A stretch of 10,124 nt of DNA, from the NCBI GenBank assembly GCA_023489205.1, contig JAMDDF010000027.1, forward strand, positions 1 through 10,124, written 5' to 3'. The notes under the pieces are model-generated. The model made no database searches. It saw only the letters and a program-made list of their open reading frames with translations, and was not told where the DNA came from. The stretch is from Actinomycetota bacterium (GTDB lineage Bacteria > Actinomycetota > Acidimicrobiia > Acidimicrobiales > Palsa-688). The translations under genes were made by a program, and so were the position numbers. Position 1 is the first letter of the stretch; every line of letters starts with the position of its first letter. Positions 1-5,849 of this stretch are shown one piece after another.

Positions 1-190
1 CCGGGCACGGTGGCAGCGGGCGCGGAAGGCCTGAGCCAACGGGCGCCCAGATGCGCTAACATGGTTGTCCGTCCCTGACGGGACAGGTGTGTGCGCGCTT
101 ATATAGCCGTACAGGCCCGTCTCGCCGGCAGAGCCTGCGACCTTATCGGTGGGACCCGAGGGAGGCCGCGTGAGCCGAGGTGAAGATCCT
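1..190. other. non-coding leader region upstream of rpmJ
   Basis: No recognisable gene lies here. All three forward frames close early (stops at 32-34, 57-59 and 76-78), so the first bases could be the tail of an upstream CDS, but none of the three short tails resembles the end of translation initiation factor IF-1, the usual neighbour of rpmJ in actinobacteria. A hairpin can form at 66-85: TGTCC pairs with GGACA, and an inner GTC pairs with GAC next to a one-base bulge. No T-run follows it. Smaller inverted repeats lie at 128-138 (GCAG/CTGC) and 146-159 (TCGG/CCGA). The region probably carries the promoter and 5' leader of the ribosomal-protein operon; this is inference. Confidence 0.5.
76..105 (+). 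promoter_or_regulatory. possible sigma-70-type promoter for the rpmJ operon
   Basis: A TATATA box at 100-105 stands out in otherwise GC-rich sequence. A weak -35-like TGACGG lies at 76-81, 18 bases upstream. Transcription would start near 112, leaving a leader of about 80 bases before rpmJ. The -35 match is poor and overlaps the hairpin at 66-85, so this is a tentative call made by eye. Confidence 0.3.
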
Positions 191-304
191 GTGAAAGTGC
201 GCCCTAGCGTCAAACCGATCTGTGAGAACTGCAAGGTGATCCGCCGGCACGGCCGCGTGCTTGTGATCTGCACCAACCCACGTCACAAGCAGCGCCAGGG
301 TTAG
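191..304 (+). CDS. rpmJ: 50S ribosomal protein L36
   Basis: Thirty-seven residues, the usual length for short bacterial L36, beginning [16 protein letters not shown]36 is a small zinc-ribbon protein of the large subunit. The metal ligands are visible as C11-x2-C14, then C27 and H32, the C-C-C-H set of the zinc-binding (C+) form. The start is GTG at 191, with a good Shine-Dalgarno GAGGTGA at 177-183. An in-frame GTG at 170 with its own GGAGG would add seven residues (MSRGEDP), but L36 proteins begin directly with the MKVR segment, so 191 is preferred. It is the first gene of this cluster visible in the window, with rpsM 15 bases downstream. Confidence 0.96.
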   Translation: MKVRPSVKPICENCKVIRRHGRVLVICTNPRHKQRQG

Positions 305-319
305 GAGGTAGTAGCTGTA

Positions 320-700
320 ATGGCCCGTATAGCCGGGGTCGACATACCGCGCGAGAAGCGCCTCGAGATCTCTCTCACCTATATATACGGCGTCGGCCGC
401 ACGACGTCCAACAAGGTCTGCACTGCCACGGGTGTCAACCCTGACACCCGGGTGCGCGACTTGACCGATGAGGAGGTCGCCAAGCTGCGGGCTTGGATAG
501 ACGCCAACTTGAAGGTCGAGGGCGACCTGCGCCGTGACGTGTCACAGGACATCAAGCGCAAGATGGAGATCGGCTCCTACCAGGGCCTGCGCCACCGACG
601 TGGCTTGCCGGTAAGAGGCCAGCGCACCCACACCAACGCAAGGACCCGGAAAGGGCCGAAGAAGACCGTGGCCGGGAAGAAGAAGCTGAGGAAGCACTGA
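320..700 (+). CDS. rpsM: 30S ribosomal protein S13
   Basis: S13 sits in the head of the small subunit, contacts the P-site tRNA and forms bridges to the 50S subunit. The 126 residues start [14 protein letters not shown] and contain the helix-turn region [11 protein letters not shown] near residues 23-33. The highly basic C-terminal tail ([19 protein letters not shown], then [13 protein letters not shown]) contacts tRNA in known structures. Length and motifs are normal for the family. The ATG at 320 has a strong AGGAGGT at 303-309 that overlaps the rpmJ stop codon, suggesting translational coupling. In E. coli this gene opens the alpha operon, which S4 represses by binding the rpsM leader. Here the gap to rpmJ is only 15 bases, so a similar site would have to lie elsewhere. 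Confidence 0.98.
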   Translation: MARIAGVDIPREKRLEISLTYIYGVGRTTSNKVCTATGVNPDTRVRDLTDEEVAKLRAWIDANLKVEGDLRRDVSQDIKRKMEIGSYQGLRHRRGLPVRGQRTHTNARTRKGPKKTVAGKKKLRKH

Positions 701-723
701 GGAAGTCGAGGGTAACCGTCTAG

Positions 724-1122
724 ATGCCCAAGCCCAAACCAGGTGGCCGGCGCCCGCGCCGCCGAGAGCGTAAAAACGTTGCCTACGGGGTGGCGCATAT
801 CAAGAGCTCTTTCAACAACACGATCGTGTCGATAAGCGACCAGGAAGGCAACGTGCTCGCTTGGGCCTCCGCTGGCAACGTCGGCTTTAAGGGCTCGCGC
901 AAGTCGACGCCCTTTGCCGCTCAGCTCGCGGCTGAAGCCTGTGCCAGGCGGGCCATGGAGCACGGTGTGCGCAAGGTCGACGTGCTCGTAAAAGGCCCGG
1001 GCTCGGGCCGGGAGACCGCCGTGCGCACGATCATGAACACTGGGATCGAGGTGTCCGGCATAAAAGACGTGACGCCGGTCCCTCACAACGGCTGCCGCCC
1101 GAAGAAGCGGCGGAGGGTATAG
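724..1122 (+). CDS. rpsK: 30S ribosomal protein S11
   Basis: S11 lies on the platform of the 30S subunit and lines the mRNA exit path near the E site. The 132 residues carry the family core: [14 protein letters not shown] near residues 26-39, [22 protein letters not shown] near 42-63, and the C-terminal [18 protein letters not shown] segment. The N-terminus is proline- and arginine-rich, as is common in actinobacterial S11. It lies 23 bases after rpsM, with a modest GAGGG ribosome site at 708-712, and three bases before rpsD. Nothing is unusual in length or key segments. Confidence 0.98.
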   Translation: MPKPKPGGRRPRRRERKNVAYGVAHIKSSFNNTIVSISDQEGNVLAWASAGNVGFKGSRKSTPFAAQLAAEACARRAMEHGVRKVDVLVKGPGSGRETAVRTIMNTGIEVSGIKDVTPVPHNGCRPKKRRRV

Positions 1123-1125
1123 GGT

Positions 1126-1752
1126 ATGGCGCGCTATACAGGCCCCGTTTGCAGGTTGTGCCGGCGGGAGAAGGTCAAACTGTTTTTGAAGGGGCCCAAG
1201 TGCGACACGGCGAAGTGCCCGATCGAGCGTCGGCCGTACCCCCCGGGAGCCCACGGGCGTGACCGGGTCAGGCAGGGCTCGGAGTACCTCTCACAGCTGC
1301 GCGAAAAGCAGAAGGCCAAGCGCATTTACGGAGTTCTCGAAAAGCAGTTCCGCAATTACTACGAAGAGGCCAACCGCCAGCGGGGCATAACGGGTGAGAA
1401 CCTTCTCCGGATGCTTGAGCTGCGCCTCGACAACATCGTGTTCCGAGCCAACTGGGGGGCGAGCAGGTCTCAGGCCCGCCAGCTAGTCCGCCACGGCCAC
1501 GTGCTCGTGAACGGCAGGCGGGTGACGATCCCGTCCTATCGCACTCGCCGCGGGGACGTCGTCTCGCTGAAGGAGCGGGCGCGCACCATGATCGTCGTGC
1601 GCCATAACCTTGACACCCTCGGCCGCCCGGTGCCGCAGTGGCTTGAGCCTGGCCAAGAGGGCTTCGAGGTGACGGTCCGCGACGCCCCCATCCGTGACCA
1701 GATCGACGTCCAGGTCCGCGAATCGCTCATCGTCGAGCTCTTCTCGAAGTAA
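1126..1752 (+). CDS. rpsD: 30S ribosomal protein S4, zinc-binding form
   Basis: S4 is a primary 16S rRNA-binding protein that nucleates 30S assembly. The 208 residues show the expected two parts. The N-terminal domain carries C9-x2-C12-x13-C26-x4-C31, a zinc site that marks the C+ type of S4; many bacteria have a C- paralogue lacking these residues. The S4 RNA-binding domain spans about residues 98-160, with LRLDNIVFRANW and SRSQARQLVRHGHVLVNG. The ATG is three bases after the rpsK stop, and its ribosome site GGAGGG at 1112-1117 lies inside the end of rpsK, so the two are probably coupled. In several bacteria S4 autoregulates its own operon; I do not see a defined target here. Confidence 0.98.
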   Translation: MARYTGPVCRLCRREKVKLFLKGPKCDTAKCPIERRPYPPGAHGRDRVRQGSEYLSQLREKQKAKRIYGVLEKQFRNYYEEANRQRGITGENLLRMLELRLDNIVFRANWGASRSQARQLVRHGHVLVNGRRVTIPSYRTRRGDVVSLKERARTMIVVRHNLDTLGRPVPQWLEPGQEGFEVTVRDAPIRDQIDVQVRESLIVELFSK

Positions 1753-1777
1753 ACGCTGCCCTAGGAGGCGACCACCT

Positions 1778-2722
1778 ATGTTGATCATCCAACGCCCGAC
1801 AGTCGAGGCCTTGGGAGAAGAGGAAAACAACCGTCAGCGTTTTGCCATCGGGCCGCTGGAGCCTGGTTTTGGCCACACCCTCGGGGTGTCGCTCCGGCGC
1901 ACGCTGCTTTCGTCGATACCCGGAGCGGCCGTGACGCAGGTCCGTTTTGACGACGCGCTCCACGAGTTCACGACCTTGCCTGGGGTGAAAGAAGATGTCA
2001 CCGACATCATCTTGAACCTAAAGGACATCGTCCTGCGGGTGGAAAGCGAAGAGCCTGTCACGCTGCGCCTTGACTCACGAGGCCCAGGGGTCGTCACGGC
2101 GGGCGACATCCATACCAGTGCAGACGTAGAGGTCATCAACCCGGAGCTGGCGCTCGCCACGCTCAATGCCAAGGGCCGGCTCGCGTGCGACATCACGGTG
2201 GAGCGGGGCCGTGGGTACGTGCCGGCGGAGCGCAACAACCGGTCGGCCATGATCGGGGTGATCCCGGTTGACTCGATCTTTTCGCCCATCCGTCTCGTGT
2301 CTTTTTCCGTGGAACCGGCGCGCGTCGAGCAGTCGACCAACTACGACCGCCTCGTCATGGACATTACGACCGACGGTTCGATAACGCCTAGGGACGCCCT
2401 GGCTTCCGCGGGCGGCACGCTTCGCTCGCTTTTCGGTTTGGTCGCCGAAATGAGCGAGGCACCTCAGGGCCTTGTCTTGGGCGAGCTTGCCGGGGCCGGG
2501 ACCGGGTCGCCTGACTTGGATCTGCCCATAGAGGAGCTCGACCTGTCTGAGCGGCCGCGCAACTGCTTGAAGCGAGCGCAGGTCAACACGGTTGGTGAGC
2601 TCGTGTCCAAGAGCGAGGACGACCTGCTCGCGATCACCAACTTCGGTCAGAAGTCTTTGGACGAGGTCCTCCAAAAGCTCGACGAGCGGGGCCTGACGCT
2701 GCGTGGGAAGGCGGGCCAGTAG
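1778..2722 (+). CDS. rpoA: DNA-directed RNA polymerase subunit alpha
   Basis: Alpha dimerises to scaffold RNA polymerase assembly, and its C-terminal domain touches UP elements and activators. The 314 residues comprise an N-terminal assembly domain (about 1-230, with RFAIGPLEPGFGHTLGVSLRR near residues 21-41), a linker rich in G, A and P, and an alpha-CTD from about 247. In the CTD the DNA-contacting residues known from E. coli are conserved at an offset of six: R259, N262, C263, K265, G290, K292 and S293 correspond to R265, N268, C269, K271, G296, K298 and S299. The ATG at 1778 has AGGAGG at 1763-1768. The frame stays open back to 1694, but that stretch overlaps rpsD and is low-complexity Arg/Ser sequence, so the internal ATG is the true start. 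Confidence 0.98.
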   Translation: MLIIQRPTVEALGEEENNRQRFAIGPLEPGFGHTLGVSLRRTLLSSIPGAAVTQVRFDDALHEFTTLPGVKEDVTDIILNLKDIVLRVESEEPVTLRLDSRGPGVVTAGDIHTSADVEVINPELALATLNAKGRLACDITVERGRGYVPAERNNRSAMIGVIPVDSIFSPIRLVSFSVEPARVEQSTNYDRLVMDITTDGSITPRDALASAGGTLRSLFGLVAEMSEAPQGLVLGELAGAGTGSPDLDLPIEELDLSERPRNCLKRAQVNTVGELVSKSEDDLLAITNFGQKSLDEVLQKLDERGLTLRGKAGQ

Positions 2723-2724
2723 CG

Positions 2725-3087
2725 ATGTCTGGTATCCCGGGTAGGCCTAAGAAAGGACGGCGTTTCGGTGGCGACGCGGCCCACCAAAAGGCGATGATGG
2801 GCAACCTCGTGGCGTCCCTCATAGCAGCTGAGGGCCTGGTCACCACCGAGGCTAAGGCCAAGGCGCTCAAGCCTGTATTTGACAAGTGCGTGACCAAGGC
2901 CAAAAAGGGCGGCGTAGACCACCACCGCCAGGTGGTCGCGTTCATTAGGGACAAGGACATGGCCCATAAGCTCTTCGCCGAGATCGCACCGCGCTACGCC
3001 GAGCGCAACGGCGGGTATACCAGGATCTTGAAGCTCGGCCCGCGCCACGGGGACAATGCCCCCATGGCGCGTATCGAGCTCGTCTGA
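2725..3087 (+). CDS. rplQ: 50S ribosomal protein L17
   Basis: L17 binds 23S rRNA near the peptide exit tunnel. The 120 residues match the short bacterial core form: PGRPKKGRRFGGDAAHQKAMM at the N-terminus, NLVASLIAAEGLVTTEAKAK in the middle, and GGYTRILKLGPRHGDNAPMARIELV at the end. Many actinobacterial L17 proteins carry a long acidic or alanine-rich C-terminal extension; it is absent here. The gene begins two bases after the rpoA stop, with only a weak GGGAAGG-like site upstream, consistent with coupling to rpoA. It ends in tandem in-frame stops (TGA then TAA). A short GCCGG/CCGGC hairpin at 3098-3113 follows without a T-run, so transcription may continue into truA. Confidence 0.98.
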   Translation: MSGIPGRPKKGRRFGGDAAHQKAMMGNLVASLIAAEGLVTTEAKAKALKPVFDKCVTKAKKGGVDHHRQVVAFIRDKDMAHKLFAEIAPRYAERNGGYTRILKLGPRHGDNAPMARIELV

Positions 3088-3128
3088 TAAGCGCAGGGCC
3101 GGTTCCTCCCGGCGCCGAGGACCCTGGC

Positions 3129-3929
3129 GTGGCCGGTGCCGTTGTCGGGGTTGGCAGCACCGGGGGTGGCACTGTTGGCCAGGAAACCCTCCAGCGCCGG
3201 CTGCGCTTGGTCGTGTCTTACCTGGGCACCGGCTTTCACGGCTTTGCCTTCCAGCGGGGGGTGCCGACCGTCGCTGGCGCGCTCGGCGAAGCCTTGGAAA
3301 CGGTGCTCCGCCACCCCGTCGAGCTAACCTGCGCGGGGCGCACCGATGCCGGGGTGCACGCTTGGGGCCAGGTGGTGACCCTTGAGGCCGCAATAGGTGC
3401 CGACCTCGAGCGGCTCCAGCGGTCGGTTAATAAAATGCTCGCCCCGGCGGTCGCGGTGCGTGAGGTGGCGTGGGCGCCAGAAGGCTTCGACGCCAGGCGT
3501 TCCGCCCTCTCACGCACCTACCGCTATAACATCTCGTGCCGCCCCTGGCCCGACCCCTTCAGTGCGGCAACGACTTGGCAGGTGGGAGCGCCCCTCGACC
3601 TGCGGGCTATGCAGGCGGCCTCCGACCCCCTGCTCGGCGAGCACGATTTTTCTTCGTTCTGTCACCTTTCCAAAAGAAGCCCTCGGTCCCCAGTGCGCCG
3701 CGTCCTGCTCGCTGAGTGGTCAGACCTCGGTTGTGGCCAGCTCCGCTTTGAGATCCGCGCGACCTCTTTTTGCCAGCAGATGGTGCGCTCAGTGGTCGGG
3801 ACCCTCGTGGAGGTGGGGATGGGCCGGCGAAAAGCGGGGGAGATGATGGGCGTGCTTCGGGCGAGGGACCGCTCAGCTGCGGGCCCCGTGGCGCCCCCCC
3901 ACGGGCTGTGCCTGTGGGGGGTGGAGTAG
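3129..3929 (+). CDS. truA: tRNA pseudouridine(38-40) synthase
   Basis: TruA isomerises uridines 38, 39 and 40 in the anticodon stem-loop of many tRNAs. In 266 residues the family motifs appear in order: RLRLVVSYLGTGFHGFAFQ near 24-42; GRTDAGVHAWGQ at 70-81, with catalytic Asp73; FDARRSALSRTYRY at 120-133, with the conserved Tyr; GEHDFSSFC at 170-178; SFCQQMVRSVVGTLVEVG at 213-230; and the closing APPHGLCLW. The GTG at 3129 has GAGG at 3117-3120. It adds about 20 Gly-rich residues before the conserved core, and no other in-frame ATG or GTG occurs in that stretch. The 41-base gap after rplQ and the shared strand suggest it is the last gene of the ribosomal operon, a position also seen in other bacteria. 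Confidence 0.97.
   Translation: MAGAVVGVGSTGGGTVGQETLQRRLRLVVSYLGTGFHGFAFQRGVPTVAGALGEALETVLRHPVELTCAGRTDAGVHAWGQVVTLEAAIGADLERLQRSVNKMLAPAVAVREVAWAPEGFDARRSALSRTYRYNISCRPWPDPFSAATTWQVGAPLDLRAMQAASDPLLGEHDFSSFCHLSKRSPRSPVRRVLLAEWSDLGCGQLRFEIRATSFCQQMVRSVVGTLVEVGMGRRKAGEMMGVLRARDRSAAGPVAPPHGLCLWGVE
3895..3921. terminator. strong hairpin at the truA 3' end, candidate convergent terminator
   Basis: CCCCCCAC at 3895-3902 is perfectly complementary to GTGGGGGG at 3914-3921. Inside, GGC (3904-3906) pairs with GCC (3910-3912) and one G-U pair bridges the two helices, so a nearly 12-bp stem closes on a TGT loop. It lies within the last codons of truA, six bases before the stop and 46 bases from the end of the convergent yhhQ-like gene. 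No T-run follows on either strand, so it is not a classic intrinsic terminator, but GC-rich actinobacteria often end transcripts at such hairpins. The 38 bases between the two stops (3930-3967) hold no better candidate. Confidence 0.45.
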
Positions 3930-3967
3930 CCCACGGCGTCCACATAGCCCGCTCGGGTCCTGCTTGC

Positions 3968-4579
3968 TCAGGTAGTGGTCGGCCTTGCCGGGGTCTTGAA
4001 CGCCCTGGTGCGGCGCAGGAAGCCTGCTACCAGCCCGCCGGCCAAGACCAGCCACGCCTTTCCTACGAGCTGGCCGGGCAGGGCAACCGAGAGAGGGATG
4101 CCGGCGAGGGAGAGGAACACGGTCGAGTCCACGATGTCGCTCATAAGGCCCGAGCCGACAACGGCGAGGGGGAAGTTCCGTGCCTGGAGGGGCGTGTAGA
4201 CCAAGAAGTCGCAGGTCTCCGACAGCAAGAAAGTGCCGCCCGAAGCGAGCGCCAACGAGGCGCTCGACACAGCCCAGGACACGAGGGCCCCGAGCAGTAT
4301 GGCGGCGAGCCCGGCCCTGAGGCCGCCCAGGCGCTGCAAGACGTCGCGTGCCACAAAGGTGAGCCCGGCCAGGTAGACGCCCGAAGGCGCTTCCAGCCCG
4401 AAGAAGACAGGCAGCTCGTGGGCACCGGGGACGGGCCGGCCGACGTGGGAGATCATCCAGTTGGAGCCGGCGATAGACCCCACGTAGACGGCGAAGGAGG
4501 CCGACGGGAGCGCCCGGTGTGCCAGCGCGCCCGCTACATCCCTGGCCCGGCCGGCCCCGTTTTGGGTGGTACTTGGCAT
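3968..4579 (-). CDS. yhhQ: YhhQ/VUT-family queuosine-precursor transporter
   Basis: The 203-residue hydrophobic protein has about six membrane segments (roughly residues 27-45, 58-76, 88-106, 110-130, 137-162 and 165-188) and a short basic tail. Its pattern matches the COG1738 (YhhQ, 'VUT') family: SNW near 39-41, GVYLAGLTFVARD near 67-79, ETCDFLVYTPL at 121-131, SDIVDSTVFLSLAG at 147-160, and GQLVGKAW at 169-176. E. coli YhhQ imports the 7-deazaguanines preQ0 and preQ1. Lying 11 bases downstream of queF, this copy most plausibly imports preQ0 for QueF; that is inference from context plus family. The ATG at 4579 lacks a clear Shine-Dalgarno, so it probably depends on coupling to queF. Older annotations call the family a putative vitamin transporter. 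The exact substrate is unproven. Confidence 0.82.
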   Translation of the reverse strand: MPSTTQNGAGRARDVAGALAHRALPSASFAVYVGSIAGSNWMISHVGRPVPGAHELPVFFGLEAPSGVYLAGLTFVARDVLQRLGGLRAGLAAILLGALVSWAVSSASLALASGGTFLLSETCDFLVYTPLQARNFPLAVVGSGLMSDIVDSTVFLSLAGIPLSVALPGQLVGKAWLVLAGGLVAGFLRRTRAFKTPARPTTT

Positions 4580-4590
4580 GCGAGGGGCCG

Positions 4591-5115
4591 TCAGGGCCGA
4601 GTGGGCGAGGGGGGCCTGGACGAGCCCGGCAAGCTAGGGCCTGGTCCCCAGGGCTCGTCTAATAGGCCGAGCAGGTAAAGGCAGCGGCGCTCGTCCTCGG
4701 CCGACAGCTCGCCTGCCTTGCGCAGCGCCACCGGCCGGATCGCGATCCCTCCACGGGGGTTGAAGTCCCCGCGTACGACCAGGTACACGGGGGCCAACCT
4801 CGCTGCCAGGTCACTCGCAACACGGTTGACGCAGTCCTCGTGGAAGGCACCGTGGTTGCGGTAGCCCATGAGGTAGAGCTTCATGCTCTTGGACTCGACG
4901 CAAAGCTGGTCAGGCACGTAAGTGACCAGGAGGCGGCCGAAGTCGGGCTGGCCTGTCACGGGGCAGAGGCTCGTGAACTCATAACAGTCCAGCGAGACCG
5001 CCCAGTCTTGGCCAGGGTGGGGGTTGGCAAACGTCTCCAGCACCCCGGCGTCAGGCTCGTCGTAGCGTACCTCGCTCTTGCGGCCGAGGGCCCCGAAGGC
5101 CGGTGTCTGGCTCAC
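4591..5115 (-). CDS. queF: NADPH-dependent preQ0 reductase (7-cyano-7-deazaguanine reductase)
   Basis: QueF reduces the nitrile of preQ0 to the aminomethyl group of preQ1, the base that Tgt inserts into tRNA on the way to queuosine. The 174 residues form the short single-domain type I enzyme (B. subtilis YkvM-like). The nucleophilic Cys is C51 in TSLCPVTGQPDFG, the proton donor is D58, and E93 in HGAFHEDC binds substrate; the spacings 7 and 42 equal those of B. subtilis C55, D62 and E97. The QueF motif ESKSMKLY is at 74-81. The last 20 or so residues are a Pro/Ser-rich tail of unknown role. The start is GTG, with AAGGTAG (complement of 5125-5131) about 10 bases upstream. No queC, queD or queE is in view, which fits salvage of imported preQ0. 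Confidence 0.96.
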   Translation of the reverse strand: MSQTPAFGALGRKSEVRYDEPDAGVLETFANPHPGQDWAVSLDCYEFTSLCPVTGQPDFGRLLVTYVPDQLCVESKSMKLYLMGYRNHGAFHEDCVNRVASDLAARLAPVYLVVRGDFNPRGGIAIRPVALRKAGELSAEDERRCLYLLGLLDEPWGPGPSLPGSSRPPSPTRP

Positions 5116-5224
5116 GGCCCAAAGCTACCTTGCCCAGTTGCCCGCCCAGCTCCGGGCGGCGTAGGCAGGCCTAAGGGTGGCCGATTGGGACTCCTATGGT
5201 CCGGTTGTGTAGAAAGTAGGTGTC
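5116..5224. promoter_or_regulatory. divergent queF / ctaE intergenic region
   Basis: These 109 bases separate the starts of queF (minus) and ctaE (plus) and should hold both promoters. A clear inverted repeat, CCGCCC at 5142-5147 and GGGCGG at 5154-5159 with loop AGCTCC, would form a hairpin in the queF leader about 27 bases before its start. In the same leader CTAC (complement of 5161-5164) could pair with GTAG (complement of 5125-5128), partly covering the queF Shine-Dalgarno. I do not see the conserved bases of a preQ1 class I riboswitch. No small gene is apparent. Confidence 0.5.
5185..5213 (+). promoter_or_regulatory. tentative promoter for ctaE-qcrCAB
   Basis: TTGGGA at 5185-5190 followed after 17 bases by TGTAGA at 5208-5213 is the best -35/-10 pair I can find; TAGAAA at 5210-5215 is an alternative -10. 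Either would start transcription only a few bases before the ctaE ATG, giving a very short leader, and the ribosome site there (AGTAGGTG) is correspondingly close and weak. Matches to consensus are partial. Confidence 0.25.
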
Positions 5225-5839
5225 ATGGCTGCTGCGGTGAGCACCACCACTACGGCGAGGCCGGTTGGGCCCACGGACTACCGGCCTGCGCTCATAAACG
5301 TCGGCGTGATCGTTTGGCTCGCGTCGGAGCTCATGTTCTTCAGCGGGCTGTTCGCTGCCTACTTGACACTGCGCGCTGCGACCCCGGTCTGGCCTCCTTT
5401 CCACGACACGGTCGATATCTCGACCGTAGGCGTCGCCACCATCGTCCTTGTCGTCTCCTCGGGCACCATGCAGCTTGCCGTCCGCCACCTCCAGCGCGGC
5501 GACCTGGCGGGGTTCAGGGCCTGGCTCGCGATGACCTGGGCTCTTGGGTCCATCTTCGAGGGCATGCAGATAGTCGACTACATGACCCGCAACTTCCCGA
5601 TCGGCCAGAGCGCGTACAGCGGCGCCTTCTACGTGCTTACTGGGATCCACTTCATGCACGTGGCTGGCGGGCTAATAGCGATGGCCTTCATGTTCTTCCG
5701 CTCGTTCAACCCCCATCGGCGTTTCGGTGGTCACCGCAGCATCCCCCACGTGGAGGTGCTGTCGTACTACTGGCACTTCGTGGACGTCGTCTGGGTTGGC
5801 CTTTACGCAATGATCTTCCTCCTCCCGGCGACGAAATGA
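5225..5839 (+). CDS. ctaE: cytochrome c oxidase subunit III (aa3 type)
   Basis: Subunit III is the non-catalytic core subunit of the terminal oxidase that stabilises subunit I and its proton uptake. The 204 residues give five membrane helices (about 25-48, 66-86, 96-118, 135-158 and 178-200), the short actinobacterial form. Family segments are WLASELMFFSGLFAAYL at 31-47 (with membrane Glu35), SIFEGMQ near 109-115, TGIHFMHVAGGL at 139-150 and YYWHFVDVVWVGLY at 181-194. It is followed by qcrC, qcrA and qcrB in the order found across Actinomycetota, where bc1 and aa3 form an obligate supercomplex. Subunits I and II (ctaD, ctaC) are not in this window. The ATG at 5225 has only a weak nearby ribosome site. 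Confidence 0.97.
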   Translation: MAAAVSTTTTARPVGPTDYRPALINVGVIVWLASELMFFSGLFAAYLTLRAATPVWPPFHDTVDISTVGVATIVLVVSSGTMQLAVRHLQRGDLAGFRAWLAMTWALGSIFEGMQIVDYMTRNFPIGQSAYSGAFYVLTGIHFMHVAGGLIAMAFMFFRSFNPHRRFGGHRSIPHVEVLSYYWHFVDVVWVGLYAMIFLLPATK

Positions 5840-5849
5840 GGGAAGCGAA

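Noticed and set aside
170..190. Alternative GTG start for rpmJ at 170 with its own GGAGG
   Set aside because: L36 proteins begin at the MKVR segment; the GTG at 191 has a better-placed GAGGTGA and gives the standard 37 residues.
380..387. TATATATA inside rpsM, resembling a -10 box
   Set aside because: It encodes conserved S13 residues (TYIYG), and no -35 partner is evident.
1694..1777. 28-codon upstream extension of rpoA
   Set aside because: It overlaps rpsD, encodes an Arg/Ser low-complexity stretch, and the ATG at 1778 has an ideal AGGAGG and the canonical alpha N-terminus.
3098..3113. GCCGG/CCGGC hairpin between rplQ and truA as a terminator
   Set aside because: The stem is only five pairs, there is no T-run, and truA follows closely with its ribosome site just downstream.
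2647..3393. 248-residue minus-strand open frame opposite rplQ and the truA start
   Set aside because: Arg/Pro-rich translation with no family features, opposite two well-supported genes.
3770..4678. 302-residue plus-strand open frame covering the truA end and the yhhQ-like gene
   Set aside because: The minus-strand reading gives a coherent membrane protein with family motifs, while this frame gives low-complexity Gly/Glu/Arg sequence.
5116..5224. preQ1 class I riboswitch upstream of queF
   Set aside because: The compact class I core and A-rich 3' tail are not visible; only a generic hairpin is present, so no riboswitch feature was called.
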